Positions 17,316 to 25,154 of a DNA stretch of 53,771 nucleotides are shown piece by piece (the first letter of the stretch is position 1; the number at the start of each line of letters is the position of its first letter). This stretch comes from Kiloniellales bacterium (GTDB taxonomy: Bacteria > Pseudomonadota > Alphaproteobacteria > Kiloniellales > JAKSBE01). The notes under the pieces were generated by a model, which did no database searches, had not been told where the DNA came from, and worked only from the letters and a program-made list of their open reading frames with translations. Made by a program: the position numbers and the translations under genes. The stretch lies in the NCBI GenBank assembly GCA_030066685.1, contig JASJBF010000053.1, forward strand, positions 1-53,771, in the 5' to 3' direction.

Positions 17316-17906
17316 TCAGGCCCGCAAGCGCACACCGGGGCCGCCTCCGTCGGGATCGATGAAGGCGATGCCGGCGCCTTCGAGGGCCACGCGGATGGCG
17401 GCGAGGTTTTCGCTGGTCGGCGTCCGTGTGGCGCGCTCGTAGTCGGCGAGCGTCGACCGGCCAAGGCCGGCGGCGCGGGCCAGCTCTGTCTGGGACAGCT
17501 TCAGGACCGCGCGGGCGGCCCGGCACTGCTCCGGCGAGATCGCCGCCACCGTGCCACCGTGCGCCGGGATGAACTCGGCCCCGCCCTCTTCCAGGCCGGG
17601 GCGGCCGGTCCGGTATTGATCAGGTGAGATCGCCGCGTCCTTCGCTCCCTCGACGTTCGGCCCTTTGCGTAACCTCGCGCCCGGCCCGCCGCCGTTGGCA
17701 GCGATGAACGCGACCCCGGCGGACTGCAGGGCGGTGCGGATCGCCAGCAGGTTGTTGTAGGTCGGGATTCGGGCGCTCCGTTCGAAATCTGCGATCGTCG
17801 ACTGTGCGACATGGGCCGACCTGGCGACTTGCGATTGAGAGAGGTTGAGCAGACCTCTGGCGCCCCGACATTGATCGGCGGTTATGGGCAAATCATTTGG
17901 TGTCAT
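17316..17906 (-). CDS. Tandem XRE-family (Cro/CI-type HTH) regulator with internal duplication
   Basis: 196 residues carrying two complete, closely similar 74-residue units (8-81 and 123-196). Each unit begins with an I-(T/S)-x-(D/E)-Q-C-R motif, has a HTH (LSQSQVARSAHVAQSTIADFE; LSQTELARAAGLGRSTLADYE) and ends in a GGGPGxRLR tail. Residues 93-118 look like a third unit that kept both ends but lost about 40 residues including the HTH. Such short XRE units normally form dimers to bind DNA; here one chain could supply both HTHs. Upstream palindromic AT-rich repeats overlap its start, suggesting autoregulation. The target is unknown; the divergent Tat-signal gene is the nearest candidate. Confidence 0.88.
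   Translation of the reverse strand: MTPNDLPITADQCRGARGLLNLSQSQVARSAHVAQSTIADFERSARIPTYNNLLAIRTALQSAGVAFIAANGGGPGARLRKGPNVEGAKDAAISPDQYRTGRPGLEEGGAEFIPAHGGTVAAISPEQCRAARAVLKLSQTELARAAGLGRSTLADYERATRTPTSENLAAIRVALEGAGIAFIDPDGGGPGVRLRA
17553..17630 (-). repeat. Internally deleted third copy of the XRE repeat unit
   Basis: These bases encode residues 93-118 of the XRE protein. ISPDQYRTGR matches the start of each full unit (ISPEQCRAAR), and PGLEEGGAEFIPAHGG matches its end (VALEGAGIAFIDPDGG). About 40 residues in between are missing without breaking the frame. Confidence 0.7.
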
Positions 17907-17962
17907 ATTAAATGATTGACTAGACGGGTTCGATCAGTCATCCTATTTGATATTAAATAATT
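17891..17962. promoter_or_regulatory. AT-rich operator cluster at the XRE gene start
   Basis: AATCATTT (17891-17898) and AAATGATT (17910-17917) form a perfect 8-base inverted repeat that straddles the XRE start codon (17904-17906). A 13-base element, ATATTAAATGATT (17905-17917), recurs as ATATTAAATAATT (17950-17962), 45 bases away. The region is far more AT-rich than its surroundings. Repeated half-sites around a start are typical of autoregulated XRE repressors; protein binding is inferred. Confidence 0.55.
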
Positions 17963-18068
17963 TGTCGGACGGCCTCAACATTCGGCCGGGCGACAAGGAC
18001 GCGGTGTCGACGGGCCTTCGCGCAGCCCTTGTGCGCCGGAACACAATACAGTCTGTGAGAGTCCGGTC

Positions 18069-18548
18069 ATGGCGGAACCGACCTTTGGCAAGAAACTTCC
18101 CCGACGTTCCTTGCTGGCCGGCGGCGCGGCCGCCTCAGGCATATCCGCCGTCGGAGCCTTCCCAGGCCTTGCCACGGGCGCCGATGATGACGCCCGGATC
18201 GCTGCCCTTGCCGTTCGCTATCGTCGGGCCAATGCCGCCCTGATCGACTGGATCGACGCGACGGAACGGCGGTGCGGGCCTTTGGCCTACCAGAATCGGC
18301 CCGAATACCGGGGCCGCTACGACGAACTTGCCGCGCTCGAGCGGCTTGCCACCGAGGCCTTGGCGCGGGCCCGTCCCGGCGGCCTCGAGGGCCTCGTCCT
18401 CAAGCTGCGCCCCGCATTCTATTGCGACACCCTTTACGACGCAGAACCGGACTGCCACGCCGAAATCCTGATCGCCGCCCTCCACGATTTGGAACGACTG
18501 GCCGGATACGTCGAGCCCGCCGCGGACACGGGCGTTGGCGCGCGGTGA
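18069..18548 (+). CDS. Small exported protein with Tat-type signal, unknown function
   Basis: 159 residues. The N-terminus has a twin-arginine motif (KLPRRSLLAGG) followed by a mild hydrophobic stretch ending near PGLATGA, so export by the Tat pathway in folded form is likely. The mature part of about 120 residues is helical and contains two Cys (in CGPLAYQ and in YCDTLYDAEPDC). No family is recognised. It is divergent from the tandem XRE gene and separated from it by AT-rich repeats, so it may be under its control. Confidence 0.65.
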   Translation: MAEPTFGKKLPRRSLLAGGAAASGISAVGAFPGLATGADDDARIAALAVRYRRANAALIDWIDATERRCGPLAYQNRPEYRGRYDELAALERLATEALARARPGGLEGLVLKLRPAFYCDTLYDAEPDCHAEILIAALHDLERLAGYVEPAADTGVGAR

Positions 18549-18604
18549 CGAACGGCGGGTCTTCCAGCTGCGGAGAGGGCAGATATCTTGGTTCCGGGCT
18601 TTGA

Positions 18605-19110
18605 ATGTGGGCCGCAATCATGACCACGCCAGCGCAGATCGAGATTCGTCATTTCCGTTCCTCAGACGTCGAGTCCTTGCGGCAGCTGATTTGCCAAACA
18701 ATTGATGTCAGCTATTCAGAGGCCACCCGCCTCGCGCCGTGGCGTTCTTCAAGGAGTTTCACGCCGAAGAGAAGATCATGGAGCGAGGTCGGGTCGGAAC
18801 CGTTCTCGTTGCGGCGCGGTCCGGCGAACTCATCGCAACAGGAAGCCTGGTCGATCGCGAGATATTCGCGGTCTTTGTCCATCCGAAGCACCAGCAAGCG
18901 GGGCTCGGCAAGGCTCTGATGAAAGCCTTGGAGGACCAGGCAAGGGCAAGCGGCGCGAGGTAATCCCCGCTCAGCGTTTCGCTGCCATCCAGGAGGTTCT
19001 ACCAAGGCCTCGGATACGAGATCGTCCAGGCGTGCTCGAAGGATCTTGGCGACGGGCAACACCTGGACTTCTGGCAGGCCAGGAAGCGGCTCGTCCCTCC
19101 CAAACGATGA
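18605..19110 (+). pseudogene. Broken GNAT acetyltransferase gene (one frameshift, one stop)
   Basis: A GNAT reading frame is spread over two phases. The N-terminal part starts at ATG 18605 or 18620 (IEIRHFRSSDVESLRQLICQ). Near 18718 the similarity moves to another phase, which continues PPRAVAFFKEFHAEEKI and the acetyl-CoA-binding VFVHPKHQQAGLGKALM. That phase meets TAA at 18961-18963, yet beyond it the same frame still encodes the last GNAT strands (SRRFYQGLGYEIVQA and HLDFWQARKRL) up to TGA 19108-19110. So there is one indel and one nonsense mutation. Two sequencing errors are an alternative. Confidence 0.85.
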
Positions 19111-19370
19111 GAGGTCAATCCGACTAGAGGCCGCCGGCGTCCAGCCACCGGGGCCGGAGGTCACCCAACGCAATCGCGTCGAACCGATCCGCGCTCTACG
19201 ACGAGTTTCCGACCGATCGACGCTTCCGCCGAGCTGCTAGGCGCCGCAACCGGCGCGCGTTAACATCCTTTGGGGCTTATGCAGGGCCGCCGCTGCGTCG
19301 CCGGAACGTTGCCGAATGCAACCGCCAAAGGCGGCCGGTCACGTCCGAGCGCTTGACCGATGGGAGCACG

Positions 19371-19790
19371 ATGAAGCACAGAATCATCCTGACCGTCGGG
19401 ATCGGATCTGGCGCCTTGATCTGGCTGTTCGGTCTTGCGAATGGGTACTTCGCCGATCCGGCCCCGCTTCCGTTCGGGATCTTCTACCCCTTCTTACTCC
19501 TTTCAATCGCCGCGATTTCCGTCTCGGTTTCGATCGGCTATTGCGTTCGGCTGATCTTTGTCAGGAAAACCAAACGGAACGTTGCGCTTGCCAAGCAGGC
19601 CGAAAGCCATCGTATGCCACAGGGATACGAGTGCTTCTACCTGTCTTTGGCAGTCCGGTTCCATGACTGGACGGTAGTTCCGATGCGCGCTGCCGGGCTG
19701 AAGCTGGATTCTTCCGCAGCCCGCCCGTGTTATTGTTTTTCAGCAAAAAGCTGGGGACGTCGAGAGGGTGCCGACTGGGATTGTCGGTGA
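19371..19790 (+). CDS. Possible small membrane protein
   Basis: 139 residues from ATG 19371, with GGGAG (19361-19365) a few bases upstream; an earlier in-frame ATG is at 19353. Two membrane segments are clear (about residues 4-24 and 36-62), followed by a basic stretch (RKTKRN). After about residue 80 the sequence has no visible structure and may be a degenerated tail. No family is recognised. The gene sits between a pseudogene and an intact GNAT gene in a poorly conserved-looking stretch, so it may be decaying. Confidence 0.4.
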   Translation: MKHRIILTVGIGSGALIWLFGLANGYFADPAPLPFGIFYPFLLLSIAAISVSVSIGYCVRLIFVRKTKRNVALAKQAESHRMPQGYECFYLSLAVRFHDWTVVPMRAAGLKLDSSAARPCYCFSAKSWGRREGADWDCR

Positions 19791-19812
19791 GCGCTACGTC
19801 GGGAGGCAAGCC

Positions 19813-20313
19813 ATGGATATCCAGGTCAGACGCTTAACGGAGGACGACGCCGAAGGGTTCCGCGAGATCCGTCTGGAGGCGCTCAAAAGTCATCCCGAGT
19901 CCTTTCAGTCCACCTACGAGAGTGCTGCGGAGCTGCCTCTGGACGCCTTCGCACAACGTCTGCGCCGGTACGCGCTGTTCGGTGGCTTCATCGGCGACGA
20001 ACTCTACGGCTTCGTCGGCTTCTTTCCGCTCAGAAACCCGAAGATCAGCCACAAGGGCATCATGTGGGGCATGTTCGTCAAGGAAGATGCCAGGGGCACC
20101 GGCCTGGCCGAGGCGATGGTCGGGGCCGTCTTGGACCACGCGCAGGGCACGGTCGAGCAGGTCCTTCTTTCCGTCATCGTGGAGAACAAGCGCGCCAGGC
20201 GCTTCTACGAGAAGATGGGCTTTGAACCTTTCGGGCTCGAACGCCGCGCGCTCAAGATCGATGGGCGCTACTATGATGAGGAGTTCCGCGTCAAGTATCT
20301 CGGTGAAGACTGA
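19813..20313 (+). CDS. GNAT-family N-acetyltransferase
   Basis: 166 residues from ATG 19813, chosen because GGGAGG lies just upstream and the fold begins at IQVRRLTEDDAEGFREIR. The acetyl-CoA-binding segment is MFVKEDARGTGLAEAMV (the R-x-x-G-x-A form), followed by VIVENKRARRFYEKMGFEPFG, the last strands of the domain. It transfers an acetyl group to an unknown amine. It differs clearly from the GNAT pseudogene 700 bases upstream, so the two are not recent duplicates. Confidence 0.9.
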   Translation: MDIQVRRLTEDDAEGFREIRLEALKSHPESFQSTYESAAELPLDAFAQRLRRYALFGGFIGDELYGFVGFFPLRNPKISHKGIMWGMFVKEDARGTGLAEAMVGAVLDHAQGTVEQVLLSVIVENKRARRFYEKMGFEPFGLERRALKIDGRYYDEEFRVKYLGED

Positions 20314-20507
20314 GCGCACAGCGGCGACACCGTCGTCGCGAACGTGAGCCCGTGACTTGACCGATCCGGGCTGGCGCGGAAGATCGGTGCTCGGACGCAG
20401 ACGTCGATCACCATCGAGTTGGTCATGTCGAAGTCTTCGCCGGCGAGCCGGCGCAGGGCGTGTCCGCTGATGTTTTTCGGATAGCTGTCCTCGAGGTCGA
20501 GTCCCCG
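20314..20507 (-). other. Unexplained open frame following the MarC stop codon
   Basis: On the minus strand the phase used by the MarC gene stays open after its stop and reads protein-like text (DLEDSYPKNISGHALRR and LAGEDFDMTNSMVIDVC). It has no start codon of its own at the expected place. It could be the remnant of a lost gene or chance; I recognise no family. Confidence 0.25.
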
Positions 20508-21146
20508 CTACGCCCCCGGCCAGACCGCGCCGAGGCCGTCGAGGATGAACTGGACCGCCAGGGCGGCCATGATGATGCCGAAGACCCGGGTCAGCACGTT
20601 GATGCCGGTCTGGCCGAGGACGCGCAACAGGCGGACGGTCGCCAGAAGGCAGAGCAAGGTGATGGCGAGGACCGCCAGCATCACCGCCAGGATGGCGCCC
20701 TGGGCGGCGAGCTGGTCCTGGGCCGCGCCCATCAGAAGGACGATCGAGGTCAGGGCGCCGGGCCCGGCGATCAGCGGGATGGCCAGGGGGAAGACCGAGA
20801 CGTCGGCGCGCTGCATGCCCTCCTCGGCCTCGCCCGGCGTGGTCTCGCGCAGGCCCGAGTGGCGCACCATCACCATGTCGATCGAGAGCAAGAGCAGGAG
20901 CAGGCCGCCGGCGATCTGGAAGGCCGGCAGGCCGATGCCCATGGCGGTCAGGAGAAGCTGCCCGCCGAGGGCGAAGGCGACCAGGATGACCGCGGCGATG
21001 ACGACGCCCTTGACCGCGATCTGGCGGCGCTGCGGCGCGGTGTCCCTGGGGGTGATCGAGGCGAAGATCGGGGCGATCCCGATCGGGTCGATGACCACGA
21101 AAAGCGTGACGAAGGCGGTGACCAGGGTCTCGACCATGGCGGCCAT
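20508..21146 (-). CDS. MarC-family integral membrane protein
   Basis: 212 residues with six predicted membrane helices. Family marks are AFVTLFVVIDPIGIAPIF in the first helix, a mid-helix IDMVMVRHSG and FPLAIPLIAGPGALTSIVLL, which mirrors the first as an inverted-repeat half. MarC/YchE/YhgN proteins are annotated as NAAT-type transporters, but their substrates are unsettled; the old link to multiple antibiotic resistance was withdrawn. A strong terminator separates it from the upstream dehydrogenase gene, so it should have its own promoter in only about 30 bases, or depend on readthrough. Confidence 0.93.
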   Translation of the reverse strand: MAAMVETLVTAFVTLFVVIDPIGIAPIFASITPRDTAPQRRQIAVKGVVIAAVILVAFALGGQLLLTAMGIGLPAFQIAGGLLLLLLSIDMVMVRHSGLRETTPGEAEEGMQRADVSVFPLAIPLIAGPGALTSIVLLMGAAQDQLAAQGAILAVMLAVLAITLLCLLATVRLLRVLGQTGINVLTRVFGIIMAALAVQFILDGLGAVWPGA

Positions 21147-21174
21147 GATACAGAAAAGACGAAGGCCGAAAAGA

Positions 21175-21201
21175 AAACGGCCGGGCAGTGCCCGGCCGTT
21201 T
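21175..21201 (-). terminator. Intrinsic terminator after the amino-acid dehydrogenase gene
   Basis: AAACGGCCGGGCA (21175-21187) and TGCCCGGCCGTTT (21189-21201) are perfectly complementary 13-base arms. Read on the minus strand, the hairpin is followed by TTTTC repeated twice. It lies between the dehydrogenase stop and the MarC start. Confidence 0.8.
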
Positions 21202-21239
21202 CCGTCTCGCCTGTGACCTCTGGGGTCGCCTTTTTTTGT

Positions 21240-22298
21240 TCAGGCCGCCGCCGAGTTGTGGGGCTCGGGCTGGCGGAAGCGCTCCTCGGCGATGCGGTCG
21301 GCCGCCTCGCCGGTCGGGATGTTCTCGGCCTCGGCGCGCCGGAAGATCTCCAGCAGGGTGTCGTGGATCTCGGCGACGTGGGCGAAGGCCTTGTCCTTGT
21401 CGTAGTCGCGGCCCTCGTGGCTGATGTCGATGACGCCGCCGGCGTTGATCACGTAGTCCGGGGCGTAGAGCACGCCGCGCTGCTTGAGGATCTCGCCGTG
21501 GCGCGGCTCGTGGAGCTGGTTGTTGGCCGAGCCGGCGACCACCTTGGCCTTGAGGAACGCCAGGGTGTCGTCGTTGATCACCGCGCCCAGGGCGCAGGGC
21601 GCGAAGACGTCGCAGTCGGCCGCGTAGATCTCCTCCGGAGCGACCCGCTCGGCGCCGAACTCGGATACGGCGGTCTGGACCGCGGCCTCGTTGATGTCGG
21701 TGACGACCAGGCGGGCACCGTCCTCGGCCAAGTGCTTGCAGAGGTAGTAGCCGACATGCCCCAGGCCCTGGACCGCGACGGTCAGGCCGTCGAGCTCGTT
21801 CTGGCCCAGCCTGTGCTGCACCGCGGCGCGCAGGCCCATGTAGACGCCGTAGGCGGTGGCCGGCGAGGGATCGCCCGCGCCGCCCGCCGTGGTGCCGGCG
21901 ACGTGACGGGTCTCCTGCTGCATGAGCTCGACGTCGGGCACCGAGATGCCGACGTCCTCGGCGACGATGTAGCGCCCGGCCAGGCGCTGTACGGCGCGGC
22001 CCATGGCGCGGAACAGCGCCGGCGACTTGTCGAGGCGCGGATCGCCGATGATCACCGACTTGCCGCCGCCGTAGGGCAGCTTGGCCAGCGCCGACTTGTA
22101 GGTCATGCCGCGCGACAGGCGCAGCACGTCGGTCACCGCCTCCGCCTCGCTGGCATAGGGCCACATGCGGCAGCCGCCGAGCGAGGGGCCGCGGTTGGTG
22201 TTGTGGATCGCGATGATGGCTTTCAGGCCGCTGGCCTCGTCGTGGCAGAAGACGACCTGCTCGTGGTTGTCGAAATCGGGTGAGCTGAAAACGGACAT
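21240..22298 (-). CDS. Leucine/phenylalanine/valine-type amino-acid dehydrogenase
   Basis: 352 residues from ATG 22298 ([15 protein letters not shown]), preceded by AGGGA; an upstream in-frame ATG at 22358 lacks family sequence. The N-terminal domain has [20 protein letters not shown] and [16 protein letters not shown] with the catalytic Lys; the Rossmann domain has [17 protein letters not shown]. It deaminates a branched or aromatic amino acid to its keto acid with NAD, or the reverse. It follows the sulfatase gene by 233 bases on the same strand, with an AT-rich promoter-like stretch between. It may therefore be independent of the TRAP operon. Confidence 0.93.
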   Translation of the reverse strand: MSVFSSPDFDNHEQVVFCHDEASGLKAIIAIHNTNRGPSLGGCRMWPYASEAEAVTDVLRLSRGMTYKSALAKLPYGGGKSVIIGDPRLDKSPALFRAMGRAVQRLAGRYIVAEDVGISVPDVELMQQETRHVAGTTAGGAGDPSPATAYGVYMGLRAAVQHRLGQNELDGLTVAVQGLGHVGYYLCKHLAEDGARLVVTDINEAAVQTAVSEFGAERVAPEEIYAADCDVFAPCALGAVINDDTLAFLKAKVVAGSANNQLHEPRHGEILKQRGVLYAPDYVINAGGVIDISHEGRDYDKDKAFAHVAEIHDTLLEIFRRAEAENIPTGEAADRIAEERFRQPEPHNSAAA

Positions 22299-22350
22299 GT
22301 TCAATTCCCTGTTCGCGCCGGCTGCTATGGCCCCTGGTAAGGATCTTGGG

Positions 22351-22395
22351 AATCGCAATTAATTACGCAATGGCAATCACTTACAATTGCTTAAA
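22351..22395 (-). promoter_or_regulatory. AT-rich upstream region of the amino-acid dehydrogenase
   Basis: The stretch 22351-22395 is unusually AT-rich for this genome. It contains GCAATT (22355-22360) and AATTGC (22385-22390) as an inverted pair. It lies 55-95 bases before the start, where a regulator such as an Lrp-type protein might bind; that identification is a guess. Confidence 0.35.
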
Positions 22396-22464
22396 AAGCC
22401 AGATGATTAGCGGCTACAGAGGGCAGTTGTCAGGATCGGTCCATTTGTCGGGACTTGCTGAAAT

Positions 22465-22482
22465 TTTCTTCTCCGGAAGAAA
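22465..22482 (-). terminator. Small hairpin after the sulfatase gene
   Basis: TTTCTTC (22465-22471) pairs with GAAGAAA (22476-22482) across a TCCG loop, 50 bases past the sulfatase stop. On the minus strand it is followed by ATTTC. It is a weak candidate for the end of the TRAP/sulfatase operon. Confidence 0.35.
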
Positions 22483-22531
22483 TCGACCGAAAAGGCCTCC
22501 GGGCAGAATCGGTCATCCGGCACCGCTGTCC

Positions 22532-23947
22532 TTAACCGAGCGGGGTGTGATTGAAGTCCGCCATCGCCCCGAGCTTCGCCGGCCCGCCCAGCGCTTCGAT
22601 CCGCCGTTTCTGGTCCGCGAAGGCGCGGGCGTTGACGGCCTCGGGGTCGAGAACGCCGCGCAGCCGCGCCTCGCAGTCCCGGCGCGTGGCTTCACGAGCC
22701 GAATCCAAGCCCAGGTCGACCAGTTCCTCGGGGTCCTCGGCCAGGTTGAAGAGCTGCGGTGGGTGGCCGACGTAGTGGACGTACTTCCAGTCTCCCAGCC
22801 GCAGCATGAAGAAGCCGGCGATCGAGCCGCCGTCGTGGTATTCGCTGATCACCGTGCGCTCGGGCCGTGCGCCCCGGGCCAGCGCGAAGAGGCTGCGGGC
22901 GTGGGGCGCCTCGGCCTCGTCCGCCGCGACGCCGACCGCTTCCAGGATCGTGGGATGGAGGTCGATCAGGGAGGCCGGTGTGTCGACGGCCGCGCCCGCG
23001 GGGACGCCCTCGCCGGCCAGGATCAGGGGGATCGCCGCCGACTCCTCGTACATCACCGATTTCGTCCAGAAGCCGTGCTTGCCCAGCATCTCGCCGTGGT
23101 CCGTGGCGTAGACGACGCGGGTGCGCCCGCCATGGCCGCCGGCGTCCAGGGCCTCGAGGACCCGGCCGACGTTGTGGTCGAGGAAGGAGCAGAGGCCGTA
23201 GTAGGCCCGGCGGGCGGTCTGGCGCCCTGCCGGGTCGAAATGATCGTCGTAGTCGAAGAAGCCCCGCAGCGCCTTCAGGACCGGATGGTTGGGCGGCCCG
23301 CCGTCGTGGGGCGCCGGGATCGGGGTTCCCTCGTAGAGCCGGAAGAAGGGCTCCGGCGCGATCAGCGGATAGTGCGGGCTGACGAAGGAGACGAAGAGGA
23401 CCCAGGGCTTGTCGTCCGCCGAGTCCCTGGCGCGCAGCCAGTCGCAGGCGGCCGCGCAGACGGCTTCGTCGTAGCGCGTGTAGCGGGTCCAGCCCGCGCC
23501 GACCTCCGCGGCGAGCTCCCGCGCCGCCTCGAAGCGGGGCAAAGGCGCGCGGAGCAGGCCCTTGGTCCAGCCGATCCCGTCGGCCACGTGGAGCGGCAGG
23601 ATCTCTTCGGAAAAGCCGTTGGAATCCGTGGAGCTCCGGTAGTGCAGCTTGCCGATGGAGACGACCTCGTGGCCGGCATCGATCAGGCGGTGGCCCCAGC
23701 CGGGCAGCTGGCCGTGATAGGGCTCGGCGCTGCTCCAGCAGCCGGTCTCGTGCGGATAGCGCCCGGTGGCCAGGCTGGCCCGCGCCGGCACGCAGATCGG
23801 CGAGGGCGTATAGGCCTGGGTGAAGCGGGTGCCACGCGCGGCCAGGCGGTCCAGGTTGGGCGTCTCGATGAGCGCATTGCCATAGCAGCCCAGGGCGCCC
23901 CTGGCGTGCTCGTCCGACAGGATGACGAGGAGGTTGTCCGGTTTCAC
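22532..23947 (-). CDS. Sulfatase-family hydrolase (type I, formylglycine-dependent)
   Basis: 471 residues. SPICVPARASLATGR contains the C-x-P-x-R signature, in which Cys52 would be converted to formylglycine. Metal-binding features are the N-terminal ILSDEH and the later VYATDHGEMLGKHG. No signal peptide is seen, so it should act in the cytoplasm on an imported ester. The layout resembles choline-sulfatases and phosphonate monoesterases, and the exact ester cannot be decided. It is the last gene of the run, 13 bases after the alcohol dehydrogenase. No anaerobic maturase is nearby; the C-x-P-x-R form can be matured by an unlinked enzyme. Confidence 0.92.
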   Translation of the reverse strand: MKPDNLLVILSDEHARGALGCYGNALIETPNLDRLAARGTRFTQAYTPSPICVPARASLATGRYPHETGCWSSAEPYHGQLPGWGHRLIDAGHEVVSIGKLHYRSSTDSNGFSEEILPLHVADGIGWTKGLLRAPLPRFEAARELAAEVGAGWTRYTRYDEAVCAAACDWLRARDSADDKPWVLFVSFVSPHYPLIAPEPFFRLYEGTPIPAPHDGGPPNHPVLKALRGFFDYDDHFDPAGRQTARRAYYGLCSFLDHNVGRVLEALDAGGHGGRTRVVYATDHGEMLGKHGFWTKSVMYEESAAIPLILAGEGVPAGAAVDTPASLIDLHPTILEAVGVAADEAEAPHARSLFALARGARPERTVISEYHDGGSIAGFFMLRLGDWKYVHYVGHPPQLFNLAEDPEELVDLGLDSAREATRRDCEARLRGVLDPEAVNARAFADQKRRIEALGGPAKLGAMADFNHTPLG

Positions 23948-23960
23948 GGCGCCGCCCCGG

Positions 23961-25139
23961 TCAGTCGAGCCGCCCCTCCAGCGCGTTCTCCATCATGCCG
24001 CGCAGGGTCGGGGGGTCGAGGGGGACCGGGTTGGTCGGCGCGGTCGGGTCGGACGCTGCCATCTCCGCGATCTCGTCGATCCGGTCGTCGCCGACGCCGA
24101 TCTCGCGCAGGCTGTGCGGAATCGAGAGCGCGCTGCGCAGGCCGAGGATCCAGCCCTGCACCGCCGCGAAGGAGGGCTGCGGCAGGCCGAGCCAGGCCGC
24201 CAAGCGGCCAATCTTGTCCTCCACGGCTGGCCGGTTGAAGGCCAGGACGTAGGGCATGACCACGGCGTTGGTCAGGCCGTGATGGGTGTCGTAGATCGCG
24301 CCGATCGGATGGGACAGGGCGTGGATCGCGCCCAGGCCCTTCTGGAAGGCGGTCGCGCCCATCGAGGCGGCGGCGAGCATGTGGGCCCGGGCGGCCAGGT
24401 TGCCGCCGTCCTCGACCGCTGTCGGCAGCCAGTCCTTGACCAGGCGCAGGCCCTCGACGGCGATGCCTTCGGCCATGGGATGGAACCCGGGTGCGCAGTA
24501 GGCCTCCAGGCAATGGGCCAGGGCGTCCATGCCGGTCGCCGCGGTGATCTGCGCGGGCAGCCCGAGGGTGAGTTCGGGATCGGAGATCACGATGCCGGGC
24601 AGGATCTTGGGGTGGAAGATGATCCGCTTGCTGTGGGTCTCCTCCTGCAGGATCACCGAGGCGCGGCCGACCTCGGAGCCGGTGCCCGCCGTGGTCGGCA
24701 CCGCGACGATGGGGGCGATGCCCTTGGGGTCGGCCCGCTTCCAGTTGCCGCCGCCGTCCTCGAAGTCCCAGATCGGCCGGTCCTGTCCGGCCATGAAGGC
24801 GATGGCCTTGGCGGCGTCGAGCCCGCTGCCGCCGCCGAAGGCGATCACCCCGTCGTGCCCGCCCTCGCGAAAGACGGCGACGCCGTCCTCGACGTTGCGG
24901 CCGACCGGATTTGCCTTCACCTCGCTGAAGACCGCGGTCGGCAGGCCCGCCGCGTCGTTGGCGGCGACCGCCTCGGTGACCATCGGCAGCGCGGCCAGGC
25001 CGGGATCGGTGACCAGCAACGGCCGGGACATCCCAAGGCTCTTGCAGGCGCGCGGCAGCTCGGCGATGCGGCCGGGGCCGAAGCGGACCTGGGTCGGATA
25101 GCTCCAGGTGCCGTTCAGGGACTTGGGATCGATCTGCAT
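23961..25139 (-). CDS. Iron-containing (group III) alcohol dehydrogenase
   Basis: 392 residues. The NAD-binding GGGSGLDAAKA and VPTTAGTGSEVG and the metal site (Asp of ISDPELTLGLP; His in GMDALAHCLEAY; His in ALSHPIGAIYDTHHGLTNA) are all intact. These enzymes interconvert primary alcohols and aldehydes with NAD(P) and Fe2+ or a similar metal. It lies 15 bases after the aldehyde dehydrogenase gene and 13 before the sulfatase gene. The pair suggests stepwise oxidation of an alcohol to an acid. Confidence 0.95.
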   Translation of the reverse strand: MQIDPKSLNGTWSYPTQVRFGPGRIAELPRACKSLGMSRPLLVTDPGLAALPMVTEAVAANDAAGLPTAVFSEVKANPVGRNVEDGVAVFREGGHDGVIAFGGGSGLDAAKAIAFMAGQDRPIWDFEDGGGNWKRADPKGIAPIVAVPTTAGTGSEVGRASVILQEETHSKRIIFHPKILPGIVISDPELTLGLPAQITAATGMDALAHCLEAYCAPGFHPMAEGIAVEGLRLVKDWLPTAVEDGGNLAARAHMLAAASMGATAFQKGLGAIHALSHPIGAIYDTHHGLTNAVVMPYVLAFNRPAVEDKIGRLAAWLGLPQPSFAAVQGWILGLRSALSIPHSLREIGVGDDRIDEIAEMAASDPTAPTNPVPLDPPTLRGMMENALEGRLD

Positions 25140-25154
25140 GCCGGGGCTTTTCCT

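Noticed and set aside
17316-18548. XRE gene plus small divergent gene as a toxin-antitoxin pair
   Set aside because: The genes are divergent rather than overlapping, and the partner carries a Tat export signal, not a toxin fold.
19834-22164. 776-residue minus-strand frame over MarC and the amino-acid dehydrogenase
   Set aside because: It is a second phase of two genuine genes with an Arg/Gly-rich translation.
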